From positions 8,332,149 through 8,396,148 of the forward strand of contig NZ_CP045997.1 in the NCBI RefSeq assembly GCF_010233585.1: 64,000 bases of DNA, read 5' to 3'. Both the position numbers and the translations under genes were made by a program. Source of the DNA: Spirosoma endbachense (lineage in GTDB: Bacteria > Bacteroidota > Bacteroidia > Cytophagales > Spirosomataceae). The first letter of the stretch is position 1. Every line of letters starts with the position of its first letter. The notes below the pieces were generated by a model. It saw only the letters and a list, made by a program, of their open reading frames with translations. It did no database searches and was not told the origin of the DNA. Below are positions 45,380 to 54,469 of this stretch, piece after piece.

Positions 45380-47425
45380 TCAGGACACTATTTCTTTTTT
45401 TTCAATGTCTTCCGGTTGTCCCTGCAACACCGATTTCGCTCTTTTAACCACATTTTCGACTGTAAACCCGAAATAGGCCATCACCTCCTCGCCGGGACCA
45501 GATAATCCAAAGCGATTCATACTGATTGTTGTCCCTTCGTCTGTTACATATTTATGCCAGCCAATCGGTGATCCAACTTCAACAGCCAGTCGCTTCCGAA
45601 TAGAAGGCGGCAAGACCTCATGTTGATACGTTCGGTCCTGCTTTTCGAACAACTCCCAGGAAGGCATACTAACAACCCGCGTCTGAATACCTTCCTTTCT
45701 TAGTTCGGCCTGGGCATCCAGTACCAATGAAACCTCGGAACCCGTAGCGATCAGAATCAATTGAGGAGATCCTTCGGCTTCGCTCAGAATGTAAGCTCCT
45801 TTCTCCAGACCACGTGCCGATCCATATTTGCTCTGGTCCAGCACTGGAAGTTTTTGACGGCCTAATATCAACAAGACCGGTGTTTTGGGCTGGGTCATGG
45901 CTACCCGCCAGGCTTCTGTTGTTTCATTGGCGTCGGCCGGCCGGATAACAATAGTGTTTGGAATGGTTCGGAGGGAAACAAATTGCTCAACGGGCTGATG
46001 TGTAGGCCCATCCTCGCCTAACCCGATACTATCATGCGTAAATACGAACGTTACCGACGATTCGGCCAGAGCCGTCAGGCGGATGGCTCCCCGCATGTAG
46101 TCAGAAAAGTTCAGGAATGTTCCCCCATACGGGTGCACGCCACCGTGTTGCGCCATACCATTGAGCGCGGCTCCCATAGCGTGTTCGCGAACGCCAAACC
46201 AGATATTAGAATTTCCATAATGGCCAGGCTGAAAACTAACATCGCCTTTCGTTGGCATTTCATTGGACGACGCCAGATCGGCCGAGCCTCCAACTAAATA
46301 AGGCACCCGCTGTTTTAACGCAATCAGTGCCTTACCCGATGCCTGCCGGGTTGCCAGAGGGCCATCTTCAGGCTTGAACTGGGGTAGGTCAGCATCCCAG
46401 TTTTCAGGAAGTTTACCGGCAAACGACCGACTGAAATTATCGGCTTCCGCAGAAAACTGAGCGTTGTATTGGTCAAATCGTTTTTGCCAGTCCGCCTGTA
46501 AAGTAGCGCCCTGTTGTCCGGGTTCGAGCAAATGAGGGACAACCTCTTCGGGCACAACAAATGTCTTATCAGGGTCCCATCCGAAAAACTCCTTGGTTTT
46601 CCGGACATTCTCCTCTCCCAGCGCACTACCGTGTACTTTACTGGTGCCTTCCTGCGGGCTACCATACCCGATAATGGTTCGGACGGCAATGATCGATGGG
46701 CGCTCTGTTTCGGCCTGAGCCTCCCGGATAGCTGCCTCAATGGCCTCCAGATCATTTCCATCAGCTACCTGCTGTGTATGCCAGCCATAGGCATCAAAAC
46801 GAGCCATCCGATCTTCGGTAAATGCCAGATTTGTTGGCCCATCCAATGAAATCAGGTTATCATCGTAGAGATAAATCAACTTTCCTAATTTAAGGTGGCC
46901 TGCCAACGAAGCCGCTTCCGACGCAATTCCTTCCATCAGATCACCATCACTTACGATCGAATAGGTATAATGATCGACTACGGTATGCTCCTCTTTGTTG
47001 TAGGTAGCCGCCAGAAAAGCTTCGGCCATAGCCATACCCACTCCATTAGCAAACCCCTGCCCCAACGGCCCGGTTGTAACTTCAACCCCTGCCGTCAGGT
47101 TTGATTCGGGATGGCCGGGTGTTTTGGAATGGAGCTGCCGAAAACTCTTCAGGTCATCGAGCGACAGGTCGTATCCATAGAGATGCAGGAGACTATAAAG
47201 TAGCGCCGAACCATGACCTGCCGACAGCACGAACCGATCACGATCGGGCCAATGCGGGTCTTTAGGGTTGAATCGCAAAAAGCGCGACCAGAGCACGTAG
47301 GCCATCGGTGCCGCACCCAGCGGTAATCCGGGATGGCCGGAATTAGCTTTTTGAACAGCATCTACCGACAACAGCCGGATCGTATTAATACTAAGTTGGT
47401 CGAGGTCACTGGTCTTATTCGCCAT
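45380..47425 (-). CDS. tkt: Transketolase
   Basis: This 681-residue enzyme transfers two-carbon units between sugar phosphates in the pentose phosphate pathway, using thiamine diphosphate. Visible features: [12 protein letters not shown] (His31), [27 protein letters not shown], and the TPP-binding SDGDLMEG stretch (159-166). Then come [22 protein letters not shown] and the C-terminal transketolase domain. Length and domain order are normal for a full-length bacterial enzyme. It is transcribed away from pyruvate kinase, with 358 bp between the two starts. Confidence 0.96.
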   Translation of the reverse strand: MANKTSDLDQLSINTIRLLSVDAVQKANSGHPGLPLGAAPMAYVLWSRFLRFNPKDPHWPDRDRFVLSAGHGSALLYSLLHLYGYDLSLDDLKSFRQLHSKTPGHPESNLTAGVEVTTGPLGQGFANGVGMAMAEAFLAATYNKEEHTVVDHYTYSIVSDGDLMEGIASEAASLAGHLKLGKLIYLYDDNLISLDGPTNLAFTEDRMARFDAYGWHTQQVADGNDLEAIEAAIREAQAETERPSIIAVRTIIGYGSPQEGTSKVHGSALGEENVRKTKEFFGWDPDKTFVVPEEVVPHLLEPGQQGATLQADWQKRFDQYNAQFSAEADNFSRSFAGKLPENWDADLPQFKPEDGPLATRQASGKALIALKQRVPYLVGGSADLASSNEMPTKGDVSFQPGHYGNSNIWFGVREHAMGAALNGMAQHGGVHPYGGTFLNFSDYMRGAIRLTALAESSVTFVFTHDSIGLGEDGPTHQPVEQFVSLRTIPNTIVIRPADANETTEAWRVAMTQPKTPVLLILGRQKLPVLDQSKYGSARGLEKGAYILSEAEGSPQLILIATGSEVSLVLDAQAELRKEGIQTRVVSMPSWELFEKQDRTYQHEVLPPSIRKRLAVEVGSPIGWHKYVTDEGTTISMNRFGLSGPGEEVMAYFGFTVENVVKRAKSVLQGQPEDIEKKEIVS

Positions 47426-47734
47426 AGCGGGAGAGAAAGTAGATTAAAACAATGTATCCTTGTCTACCCCTTGAAACCGGGTATTTTAACTAAACTCGTA
47501 AATGGAAAAGAAGATTGAAAAAACGATAAAATCACTGGAAATCATTTACAAAATCGCCCTGGCTTAACACATCATTAAAACTCAGTCGGAAGAGTTTATC
47601 TTCACATAACACAGGAAGTCTTAAGGGCTAGTAGCCAGGCTCATTTTGGCTATTTTGCTCAATTCCCAGATGCAACCGTTTCGATATAAGTCGTAAAATT
47701 TCAGTAAACACAACTGTTTATTAACCCTGCCGGT

Positions 47735-47742
47735 TATTTTTG
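47735..47742 (+). promoter_or_regulatory. Candidate Bacteroidota -7 promoter element for pyk
   Basis: TATTTTTG matches the Bacteroidota -7 consensus TAnnTTTG exactly and lies 41 bp before the pyk start codon. The matching -33 TTTG is not clear. The rest of the 47426-47783 gap between divergent tkt and pyk holds no gene that I support. Confidence 0.5.
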
Positions 47743-47783
47743 CACCGGCTCTTGGCCGTTTTTGCCCAATTTTCCCGTCCCTC

Positions 47784-49220
47784 ATGTCTAAGAAAACCAA
47801 GATCGTGGCCACTATCGGCCCGGCTTCCGAAACGAAAGAACAATTGTTGGCATTAGCCAAAGCCGGTGTAAACGTATTCCGGCTTAATTTTTCCCACGGT
47901 ACCCACGACGATCACCTTATCAGACTTAACCGTATCCGTGAAATCAATGCGGAGTTTAACCTAAACCTCTGCGTACTACAGGATTTGCAGGGGCCGAAGA
48001 TTCGTATCGGTAACGTCGAGAATAAAGACGGCGTCATGATTCTGCCTGGCAACAGACTGGTATTTACAAACGATGATGTACTGGGTACAGCAGAGCGCGT
48101 AAGTACTCCCTACAAAGACATGTACAAAGATGTCCATGCGGGCGAGCGTATTCTGATGGACGACGGCAAACTGGAGGTTCGGGTAATTGGCACCGAAGGC
48201 ACCGACGTAGTCACTGAAGTTGTTTATGGTGGATCCATGAAGTCTAAAAAAGGCGTCAACCTGCCCAATACGCGGGTATCAATGCCTGCCGTAACCGACA
48301 AAGACTGGGAAGACCTTAAGTTTGGCCTCGAACACAATGCCGAATGGATCGCGCTGTCTTTTGTTCGTGAAGCCTCTGAAATTATCGAGATTAAAGAATA
48401 CATCAAATCTCAGGGTAAAAACTGCCGCGTTATTGCCAAAATCGAAAAACCTGAAGCCATTCAGAACATCGATGCCATTATTGCAGCAACTGACGGCCTG
48501 ATGGTGGCACGCGGTGACCTTGGCGTCGAACTACCCGCCGAGGAAGTACCAATGATTCAGAAAATGCTGGTTGAGAAGTGTAACAAAGCCGCAAAACCGG
48601 TCATTGTTGCTACGCAGATGCTCGAAAGTATGATCGATGCTCCCCGCCCAACCCGCGCCGAAATCAATGACATCGCCAATTCGGTTCTCGATGGGGCCGA
48701 CGCCGTGATGCTAAGTGCCGAAACAGCTTCTGGTAAATACCCGATTCTGGCGGTCGAGAGTATGGCCAATACCATTTTGCAGGTTGAAAACACAACCGAC
48801 AAGATTTATTATCGGTATCACGCCTACGTTAATGAACATCCGAGCGAAAATGTCATTAATGACAACGTCGTTATGAGTGCCTGCCGTCTGGCACGCGACA
48901 CCAAGGCGAAAGCGGTTATCGGGATTACCAATTCGGGCTATACAGCAGTACGGCTATCGCATCACCGGCCTAAAGCTGACTTGTTTGTCTTCTCCAACGA
49001 TCCGCAACTACGCAACACGCTCGGGTTGTACTGGGGTGTTCAGGTGTTACCTTACGAGCCAAACCCTGAGCTAACGGTCGATCAGACTGTAGAAGGTATC
49101 AAACAGACGCTGATCAGTCAGGGCAAGCTGGCTTCCGGCGATATTTTTATCAATACCCTCAGTATGCCACTCACACAGGCTCGCCGAACCAATACGGTGA
49201 AGCTAAGTTCTGTCGATTAA
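47784..49220 (+). CDS. pyk: Pyruvate kinase
   Basis: This 478-residue glycolytic enzyme converts phosphoenolpyruvate and ADP to pyruvate and ATP. The barrel motifs are clear: KTKIVATIGPASE at the start, VFRLNFSHG, LQDLQGPKIRIG, the active-site IAKIEKPEA, and MVARGDLGVELP. The C-terminal side includes ATQMLESM, RAEINDIANSVLDGADAVMLS and the allosteric domain (about 355-475). The chosen ATG at 47784 gives the canonical N-terminus MSKKTKIVATIGP. Two hairpins follow. Confidence 0.97.
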   Translation: MSKKTKIVATIGPASETKEQLLALAKAGVNVFRLNFSHGTHDDHLIRLNRIREINAEFNLNLCVLQDLQGPKIRIGNVENKDGVMILPGNRLVFTNDDVLGTAERVSTPYKDMYKDVHAGERILMDDGKLEVRVIGTEGTDVVTEVVYGGSMKSKKGVNLPNTRVSMPAVTDKDWEDLKFGLEHNAEWIALSFVREASEIIEIKEYIKSQGKNCRVIAKIEKPEAIQNIDAIIAATDGLMVARGDLGVELPAEEVPMIQKMLVEKCNKAAKPVIVATQMLESMIDAPRPTRAEINDIANSVLDGADAVMLSAETASGKYPILAVESMANTILQVENTTDKIYYRYHAYVNEHPSENVINDNVVMSACRLARDTKAKAVIGITNSGYTAVRLSHHRPKADLFVFSNDPQLRNTLGLYWGVQVLPYEPNPELTVDQTVEGIKQTLISQGKLASGDIFINTLSMPLTQARRTNTVKLSSVD

Positions 49221-49223
49221 TGA

Positions 49224-49291
49224 TTAGAGCCAATTTTCGGATTGGCTCTAACGACTAAAAAGCCGCGAAACCAAGGGTCATCGCGGCTTTT
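49224..49291 (+). terminator. Two tandem hairpins after pyk
   Basis: The first hairpin pairs 49224-49234 with 49241-49251 (11 bp, 6-nt loop). The second pairs 49258-49268 with 49281-49291 (11 bp, 12-nt loop), with A-run before and T-run after, so it can work in both directions. Confidence 0.9.
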
Positions 49292-49379
49292 CCGTTCTCA
49301 CTGAAAATGGAGATTTTTATTAGTTTATGTTTTTAGATGTCTGCTTTCCGTAAGCAATCATCCAGAAACATAAACCCAA

Positions 49380-49862
49380 TTATGCTTTTTCTTCTTCTGT
49401 TTCGGCGGCCGATGCTTCGGCAGGCGTTTCCTCTGTAGATGCCTCTGCCGATTCGTCAGTTGGTTTTTCGAACACTTCGGGCGCGTATTGACGCAGAATG
49501 CCGAACCACACAATTAATTTTTTAATATCAGCCTGCCGAACCCGTTCGCGATCATAATCAGGCACAACCGACGCCATAAAATCGGCTAGTTCGCTGGGTG
49601 ATCCTTTTGGATCAACGGTCAGTGTTTCGCCATATTTATCATTGACAGCCAACAGCACATCAGCAAGCGGAATCGACTGATCGGCCGTATCGACGTAAAT
49701 CGAAATATCGTTCAGAACCGACACCCGAGCCGTTGGGCCCATCATTGTTTTAGCCTTCTTGTCGTCCAGCGATTCAACAATAACACCATTTCGGCTAGGT
49801 TTCAAAATCCGAAAAAGGCCGCTTTGACCGGCAATGTTGGCAATTTGTTTTAATGCTTCCAT
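49380..49862 (-). CDS. DUF5606-type conserved protein
   Basis: This 160-residue protein has a conserved-looking first 120 residues (MEALKQIANIAGQSGLFRIL, then GVIVESLDDKKAKTMMGPTARVSVLNDISIYVDT). Its last 30 residues are rich in Glu, Ala, Thr and Ser and probably disordered. Bacteroidota carry this family widely, often near engB or def. The function is unknown. It lies 126 bp from the engB stop on the same strand, so both may share a transcript. Confidence 0.8.
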   Translation of the reverse strand: MEALKQIANIAGQSGLFRILKPSRNGVIVESLDDKKAKTMMGPTARVSVLNDISIYVDTADQSIPLADVLLAVNDKYGETLTVDPKGSPSELADFMASVVPDYDRERVRQADIKKLIVWFGILRQYAPEVFEKPTDESAEASTEETPAEASAAETEEEKA

Positions 49863-49988
49863 AGATACTTTGTAAAATTGTAACGCCTGTTTAGGCCGAC
49901 GTATTGCCTTTTTTAGTGGGTAATTAGGTTAAATGATAATTAAGAATCTGGATTGATGAAGTTAATTTGGTTAGTCCAGTTCCCTTAC

Positions 49989-50591
49989 CTATTTCCTATA
50001 CTCCTGGTTCAGCGGCCTGATAAAGGACAGGATTTCCTCACGCCCGGCAGCCGTAACAGCAGAGGTAACAAAAAACTGGGGAGCTTCTTCCCATGTTTCC
50101 AGCAATTTAGCCCGATAGGTATCCAGCGTTGCCTGCAACTTGGTTGGACCGAGTTTTTCTGTTTTGGTAAACACAATCACAAATGGCAATCCTTTCTCGC
50201 CCAGATTATACATAAAATCGAGGTCAATTTTTTGCGGCTCAATGCGAGAATCGACCAGCACAAAAATACACAGTAAATTGGGTCGGCTAGTCAGATAGCC
50301 ATCAATCAGAGCTGCAAATTTCTCGCGCTCAGTTTTACTTACCTGCGCATAACCGTAGCCAGGCAAATCGACCAGATACCATTCATTGTCGATCACAAAG
50401 TGATTGATCAACTGGGTCTTACCCGGTTTCCCTGAAATTTTAGCCAGCGATGAACGGCCGGTCAGCATATTAATCAGTGACGATTTCCCTACATTAGAAC
50501 GGCCAATGAAAGCGTACTCGGGCCGGTCGGGCTTAGGGCATTTGGCTGGATCAGAATTACTGACAAAGAACTCAGCTTGTTTAACGGGCAT
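49989..50591 (-). CDS. engB: Ribosome-biogenesis GTPase EngB (YihA/YsxC)
   Basis: I chose ATG 50591, giving 200 residues and the standard N-terminus MPVKQAEFFVSNSD; the frame extends 18 hydrophobic residues upstream but this is not part of the family. GTPase motifs: G1 GRSNVGKSSLIN (30-41), G2 region KPGKTQLINHF, G3 DLPGYGYA (75-82), and G4 FTKTEKL. EngB helps assemble the 50S ribosomal subunit. It is divergent from the thioredoxin gene. Confidence 0.93.
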   Translation of the reverse strand: MPVKQAEFFVSNSDPAKCPKPDRPEYAFIGRSNVGKSSLINMLTGRSSLAKISGKPGKTQLINHFVIDNEWYLVDLPGYGYAQVSKTEREKFAALIDGYLTSRPNLLCIFVLVDSRIEPQKIDLDFMYNLGEKGLPFVIVFTKTEKLGPTKLQATLDTYRAKLLETWEEAPQFFVTSAVTAAGREEILSFIRPLNQEYRK

Positions 50592-50649
50592 AGCAATGAT
50601 GGCTGAAACGAGTACAAAGGTCGGAAAGAATAAGGAAAATGGCACACTG

Positions 50650-50680
50650 TTTGCCTTTTGAGAAAGTGCGTATTAATTTG
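50650..50680 (+). promoter_or_regulatory. Candidate promoter for the thioredoxin gene
   Basis: A TTTG at 50650-50653 and a TTAATTTG at 50673-50680, spaced by 19 bp, are close to the Bacteroidota TTTG/TAnnTTTG pair. Transcription would start near 50687, about 80 bp before the chosen start codon. Confidence 0.45.
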
Positions 50681-50766
50681 CTTATTCAACACCGGTAGAA
50701 ACGAAAATGCCCATCCGGTGCGTTATTCATCCGAAACTCAAAAATCACCGGTGTACCGGTCCGAGC

Positions 50767-51219
50767 ATGAAAAAAGTTATTTGGTTATTAACCATTCTAT
50801 TCGTCGGATTTAGCTACTCAGCCACACAGGCCATTTCTGCTGGCGATCATAAACCAGCCCCTAAAGAAGATAGTGAGGGAATCCAGTTTACCGATGCTGC
50901 GTGGAAAGACATTCTTAAGAAGGCAAAAGCGGAAAAGAAAGTAATTTTTCTGGACGCCTATGCAAGCTGGTGCGGTCCCTGCAAGCTTCTTCAGAAGAAT
51001 GTATTTACCAAAAAAGCGGTGGGTGAAGTCTATAATGCCAAGTTTATCAACGTAAAAATGGATATGGAAAAAGGGGAAGGGCCTGCTCTGTCGCAGGTTT
51101 ACCCACTGGAAGCTTATCCAACGTTATTGTTCATTGATAGCAATGGCAAAATACTGAAAAAGGTAATCGGGCTTCAAACTCCTGAAAATCTGATCGCTAT
51201 CGGTAAGAGCGTGAAGTAA
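50767..51219 (+). CDS. Secreted thioredoxin-family protein
   Basis: From ATG 50767 the protein has 150 residues with a signal peptide (MKKVIWLLTILFVGFSYSA). An upstream in-frame ATG at 50707 would bury the signal, so I reject it. The thioredoxin fold contains the redox motif WCGPC (Trp68, Cys69, Cys72) and a cis-proline region YPLEAYPTLLFID. It would act in the periplasm as a disulfide reductase or in cytochrome c maturation. A terminator follows directly. Confidence 0.88.
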   Translation: MKKVIWLLTILFVGFSYSATQAISAGDHKPAPKEDSEGIQFTDAAWKDILKKAKAEKKVIFLDAYASWCGPCKLLQKNVFTKKAVGEVYNAKFINVKMDMEKGEGPALSQVYPLEAYPTLLFIDSNGKILKKVIGLQTPENLIAIGKSVK

Positions 51220-51247
51220 TCTGAACGTTGCTTCACTTATCATTGTC

Positions 51248-51285
51248 GAAGGGCCGATTTTAGCAAATCGGCCCTTCGGCTTTTT
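51248..51285 (+). terminator. Rho-independent terminator after the thioredoxin gene
   Basis: Perfect 13-bp arms at 51248-51260 and 51265-51277 with a 4-nt loop, then a T-run at 51281-51285. Confidence 0.92.
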
Positions 51286-51306
51286 AGGACTTTTGTTTGG
51301 AAACGA

Positions 51307-51364
51307 AACAGAGCCGTGCCACGGTTAACCATCGCTTATTGATGAACCGTGGCACGGCTCTGTT
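51307..51364. repeat. Perfect 20-bp palindrome overlapping a gene end
   Basis: Arms at 51307-51326 and 51345-51364 pair perfectly around an 18-nt loop. The stop codon and last dozen codons of the minus-strand WecA-like gene lie inside it. It could end transcription of the polysaccharide operon. It looks like an inserted palindromic element. Confidence 0.8.
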
Positions 51365-52341
51365 GTCTCCAAATTTACCTTCATCAATCGCGATTTCACC
51401 ACGACATACATACTGGCCAGTACGCTTAAAATGATAGCGGCTAGGGTTAGTTGATTGACTAAAGGCCGGTGGAGCGCAGCCAAAACCAACCCATTGATCC
51501 CTAGTTGTACGAGGGCATACAAAGCAGATACGCGCAGGTGAGACCAGTGTTTTTTATGCACAAGCAGTTGGAACAAATGAAGTCGGTGGGCCTGAAAAAT
51601 ATTGTGTCGTAAATAGAGCCGGTGCGTAATTGTCAGAACACTATCGATACCATATACAGCTAAAAACAGGGTTGGCAGATAGGTCTGACTAGCCTTAATA
51701 AACACAATTAACGCATATAGGATAATAAAGGCGATGGATACACTACCTACGTCCCCGGCAAAACAGATGGCCCTGGATCGCGCATTGAAGTAGCTGAAAA
51801 TGAGCACTGCAACGAGAGTAAATGGCAATAGTGCGTTGTTTATAGCCCCTTCTGGTAGGTGCTGTAGGTAGGCATACCAGAATGTTCCAACCGTAACAAG
51901 GCTATAAAAAGCAGTGATACCGTTGATGCCATCCATGAAGTTATAGGCGTTCAGAATGCCAACGCCAATTATCAATAGGACTCCCATCATCCAGAATTCG
52001 AGGTCGAAACCAGTTGTCTGGTAAAGCATCAAACCAATCCCGATAAAGTGCATACTAATCCGGTATCGATTTGCCAGCGAGTGAAGATCATCCAGAAAAC
52101 TTATTGCGGCTACCAACGACAGTCCCGCAAAAAAGTAAGGAAAGTCAAAATAAGTAAAGACGAACGCACCCCAGGCCGCAATCCAGAAGAGAACTCCTCC
52201 ACCCCTGATGGTCGTCTGACCTCTATGTGAGCTTCGCTCATTGGGCCTATCGACAATGCCAAAATACTGCGCTAAACGCAGGTAGGACACTTCGCTGGCA
52301 ACCAGCAAGGCAGTCAGAAACGCATAACCAATGAGGGTCAT
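51325..52341 (-). CDS. WecA/WbpL-like undecaprenyl-phosphate sugar-1-phosphate transferase
   Basis: This 338-residue membrane protein of the MraY/WecA family has about 9-11 helices. It carries the diagnostic NAYNFMDGINGIT stretch with the catalytic Asp pair, plus a DDLHSLANRYR loop. It would attach a sugar-1-phosphate to undecaprenyl phosphate and so start assembly of a polysaccharide repeat unit. It overlaps the epimerase gene by 4 bp. In WbpL/WreU systems a 4-reductase-type partner encoded next to it makes UDP-QuiNAc or a related sugar. The C-terminal 12 residues come from the palindrome and are probably not functional. Confidence 0.88.
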   Translation of the reverse strand: MTLIGYAFLTALLVASEVSYLRLAQYFGIVDRPNERSSHRGQTTIRGGGVLFWIAAWGAFVFTYFDFPYFFAGLSLVAAISFLDDLHSLANRYRISMHFIGIGLMLYQTTGFDLEFWMMGVLLIIGVGILNAYNFMDGINGITAFYSLVTVGTFWYAYLQHLPEGAINNALLPFTLVAVLIFSYFNARSRAICFAGDVGSVSIAFIILYALIVFIKASQTYLPTLFLAVYGIDSVLTITHRLYLRHNIFQAHRLHLFQLLVHKKHWSHLRVSALYALVQLGINGLVLAALHRPLVNQLTLAAIILSVLASMYVVVKSRLMKVNLETTEPCHGSSISDG

Positions 52342-53252
52342 TTGAAGCTATCAAGGACAGAGCGTGGATTCCAGTTCAGGTGCTGGCGAGCGGCTTCATC
52401 CGAAAAAGTTAGCGAGCCCGTCAATTTTTGCAGAGCAGCGGAGTCAAGTGGAAACCTGCGACCAATAAGAGCGTTTATACCATCACCGACATAAGCAATC
52501 GCTTTGGAAAAGCTCAGTGGAATCGACGGAATACGGTTTCTGCCAACGGTACGGGCAATGGCGTCTTCGAGCTCACGAACACTTGGATGCCGCCCATCGG
52601 TAAGGTTATAGATACCAGAAACCGACGCAGCCCGAATGATAACAGCAGCCACATCGTCGGCCCGAACCATACTCCGACGGGTTAAACCAGCACCGATCCG
52701 CACATAATAGCCTCGACGTATGCCTTTCAGCATGGCAGCCAGATTACCGGTAGGCTGTTCAGCTACTACGAGCGGTAACCGCAAAATTGTTACCCGAACG
52801 CCATTCTTTACCCCCCATGCCTGCACGACGGCTTCTGCCTTAACCTTACTGTAGCCATAAGCATCCTTGGCATCGAGTGATGTCTGTTCGTTGAGGTGCT
52901 TTCCCTCCGAGCGTCCATACACCAGCACAGTACTGATGTGAACGATCGATTGCGGCAAAACCGGTAATTTTTCTAGTGAAGCCAGTAACCGGGCCGTACC
53001 CTGCACGTTCACTCGTTCATAATCGGCCAGCTCCTGTGAATTGCGTGGTACAGAATGGGCCTTGCCTGCAGCATTAACGACAACATCGAAGGAATGGCCT
53101 ATCAGATCAGGGGCTTCTTTTGCTAAATCGCAAACAATATGGCGACTACCACTAAGCTGCCGACCCAGTGTCGTTACCGAGTTATCAGGCTCAAGTTCTT
53201 TCAGAATCCGGCTCCCCAGAAAACCGGAAGCGCCTGTCAGCAGAATAGTCAT
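52338..53252 (-). CDS. NAD-dependent sugar-nucleotide epimerase/reductase (extended SDR)
   Basis: This 304-residue extended short-chain dehydrogenase has the Rossmann motif TGASGFLG (7-14), a VVNAAGKAHS strand and the active-site YGYSKVKAE (Tyr-x-x-x-Lys). It resembles WbpV/WreQ-type enzymes that reduce UDP-4-keto-6-deoxy-GlcNAc to UDP-QuiNAc, and also GalE-like epimerases. The adjacent WecA/WbpL-like gene (4-bp overlap) supports the former. No 4,6-dehydratase gene is inside the window, so one must be elsewhere if this is right. Confidence 0.85.
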   Translation of the reverse strand: MTILLTGASGFLGSRILKELEPDNSVTTLGRQLSGSRHIVCDLAKEAPDLIGHSFDVVVNAAGKAHSVPRNSQELADYERVNVQGTARLLASLEKLPVLPQSIVHISTVLVYGRSEGKHLNEQTSLDAKDAYGYSKVKAEAVVQAWGVKNGVRVTILRLPLVVAEQPTGNLAAMLKGIRRGYYVRIGAGLTRRSMVRADDVAAVIIRAASVSGIYNLTDGRHPSVRELEDAIARTVGRNRIPSIPLSFSKAIAYVGDGINALIGRRFPLDSAALQKLTGSLTFSDEAARQHLNWNPRSVLDSFK

Positions 53253-54469
53253 AGGGCCGACGTTTCAGAATGATTAACCGAAGGCACAACGTTAAGAATC
53301 TGTCTGGCCATAGCGGCCATGATTGCCCGTCGCTGAAATCTGGCCACAAAAGCAGTGCGATAGGCCGTTCGGTAAGGCGTCGCGCGCAGTTGCGTCACCA
53401 GCTTATTCACATTACCGGGGTCGAACAGAATGCTGTTTTCAATGTATTCCAGCACAAATTGGGCGGCATAGCCCGCTACACCAGCTATAACCGGCTTATC
53501 GGTGGCTCCGTATTCAAATAATTTAGAGGGCAGAACACGTTTAAACGCATCAAGATCATTAAGATGAACAAACAGATAATCAGCCTTTTGGTACTCGCGC
53601 AGTAACTCTTTCCGGCCTACAGGTTTGCGTAATTCGACATTCAGAACACCCTCAATCTGAATAACAGCCTCTAGTTTAGCCTTTGCTCCGCCGTCGCCAA
53701 TGACGATAAATCGATAGGCATCGCCCAACAGTCGGGCCGCCTGTGGAATGATTTTATGTAGCCCCTGTCCTTCGCCAATGTTACCGGCATAAAGAATTAA
53801 TTTTTCCAGAGTAATCCGACCTGTCGAAGGTGTAAGTGAAAGAAATTCATCGTCAATCCCATTCGTAAAATAACTGTAGGTTGCCTGTGGATAGGGATTA
53901 AAATACGATCTAAACCCTTCTGAAACCAGGTTCATGTGCTTCGCATAGCTGAACGTATAACGCTCAACGACGCTCAGGACCAGATTCAGGCCGAAGCGCC
54001 AAAATTGGCCCCAACGATTTCTAACCATCTCCAGAATTGTTTCGCGAAATAGATCCCGAATATCGAGGACTAAGGGAAGGAATTTACCGCGTGCTAATCG
54101 CGCTCCCAGAAAAGCAGTAAACAATCGTGACGAAGACGCAACGACCAAATCGTACTGTTGCCCATTTGTCAGTCGATGAGCCGTTCTATAATAAGTCAGA
54201 AACGAACGCATCTGGTCAACATATCCACTGGCATGAGTCGGAACGGCAACGCGGTCGATTCGCACCCGGCAGCTTAGATTGCCTCCTCTTTCTTCATGGC
54301 CAGGAGCGGCCAGCTTAAACGACTGGTAGCGGTTCGGCTGCGTCGTAACTACGTGAATCAGGTCTCCTGATGTAAGCTGGCTAGCTAGTTCTTCCACTAA
54401 CGGCGTATTTCGAAATGAGCCAGCGCAAAGATCAGGTTCGAAATAAAAAGTCAGGTATAAAATTCTCAT
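53249..54469 (-). CDS. WbuB-like GT4 glycosyltransferase
   Basis: This 406-residue protein has the GT-B fold with an N-terminal LYLTFYFEPDLCAGSFRN stretch typical of WbuB-like transferases. A C-terminal donor-binding domain contains LILYAGNIGEGQGLHKI and a SKLFEYGATDKPVIAG motif. It would add one sugar to the lipid-linked repeat. Both ends overlap neighbours by 4 bp. The donor sugar is unknown; related WbuB proteins use N-acetyl-fucosamine. Confidence 0.87.
   Translation of the reverse strand: MRILYLTFYFEPDLCAGSFRNTPLVEELASQLTSGDLIHVVTTQPNRYQSFKLAAPGHEERGGNLSCRVRIDRVAVPTHASGYVDQMRSFLTYYRTAHRLTNGQQYDLVVASSSRLFTAFLGARLARGKFLPLVLDIRDLFRETILEMVRNRWGQFWRFGLNLVLSVVERYTFSYAKHMNLVSEGFRSYFNPYPQATYSYFTNGIDDEFLSLTPSTGRITLEKLILYAGNIGEGQGLHKIIPQAARLLGDAYRFIVIGDGGAKAKLEAVIQIEGVLNVELRKPVGRKELLREYQKADYLFVHLNDLDAFKRVLPSKLFEYGATDKPVIAGVAGYAAQFVLEYIENSILFDPGNVNKLVTQLRATPYRTAYRTAFVARFQRRAIMAAMARQILNVVPSVNHSETSAL

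Noticed and set aside
47621..47860. Minus-strand open frame over the pyk start
   Set aside because: It overlaps the promoter and the start of a clear pyk gene in the opposite direction.
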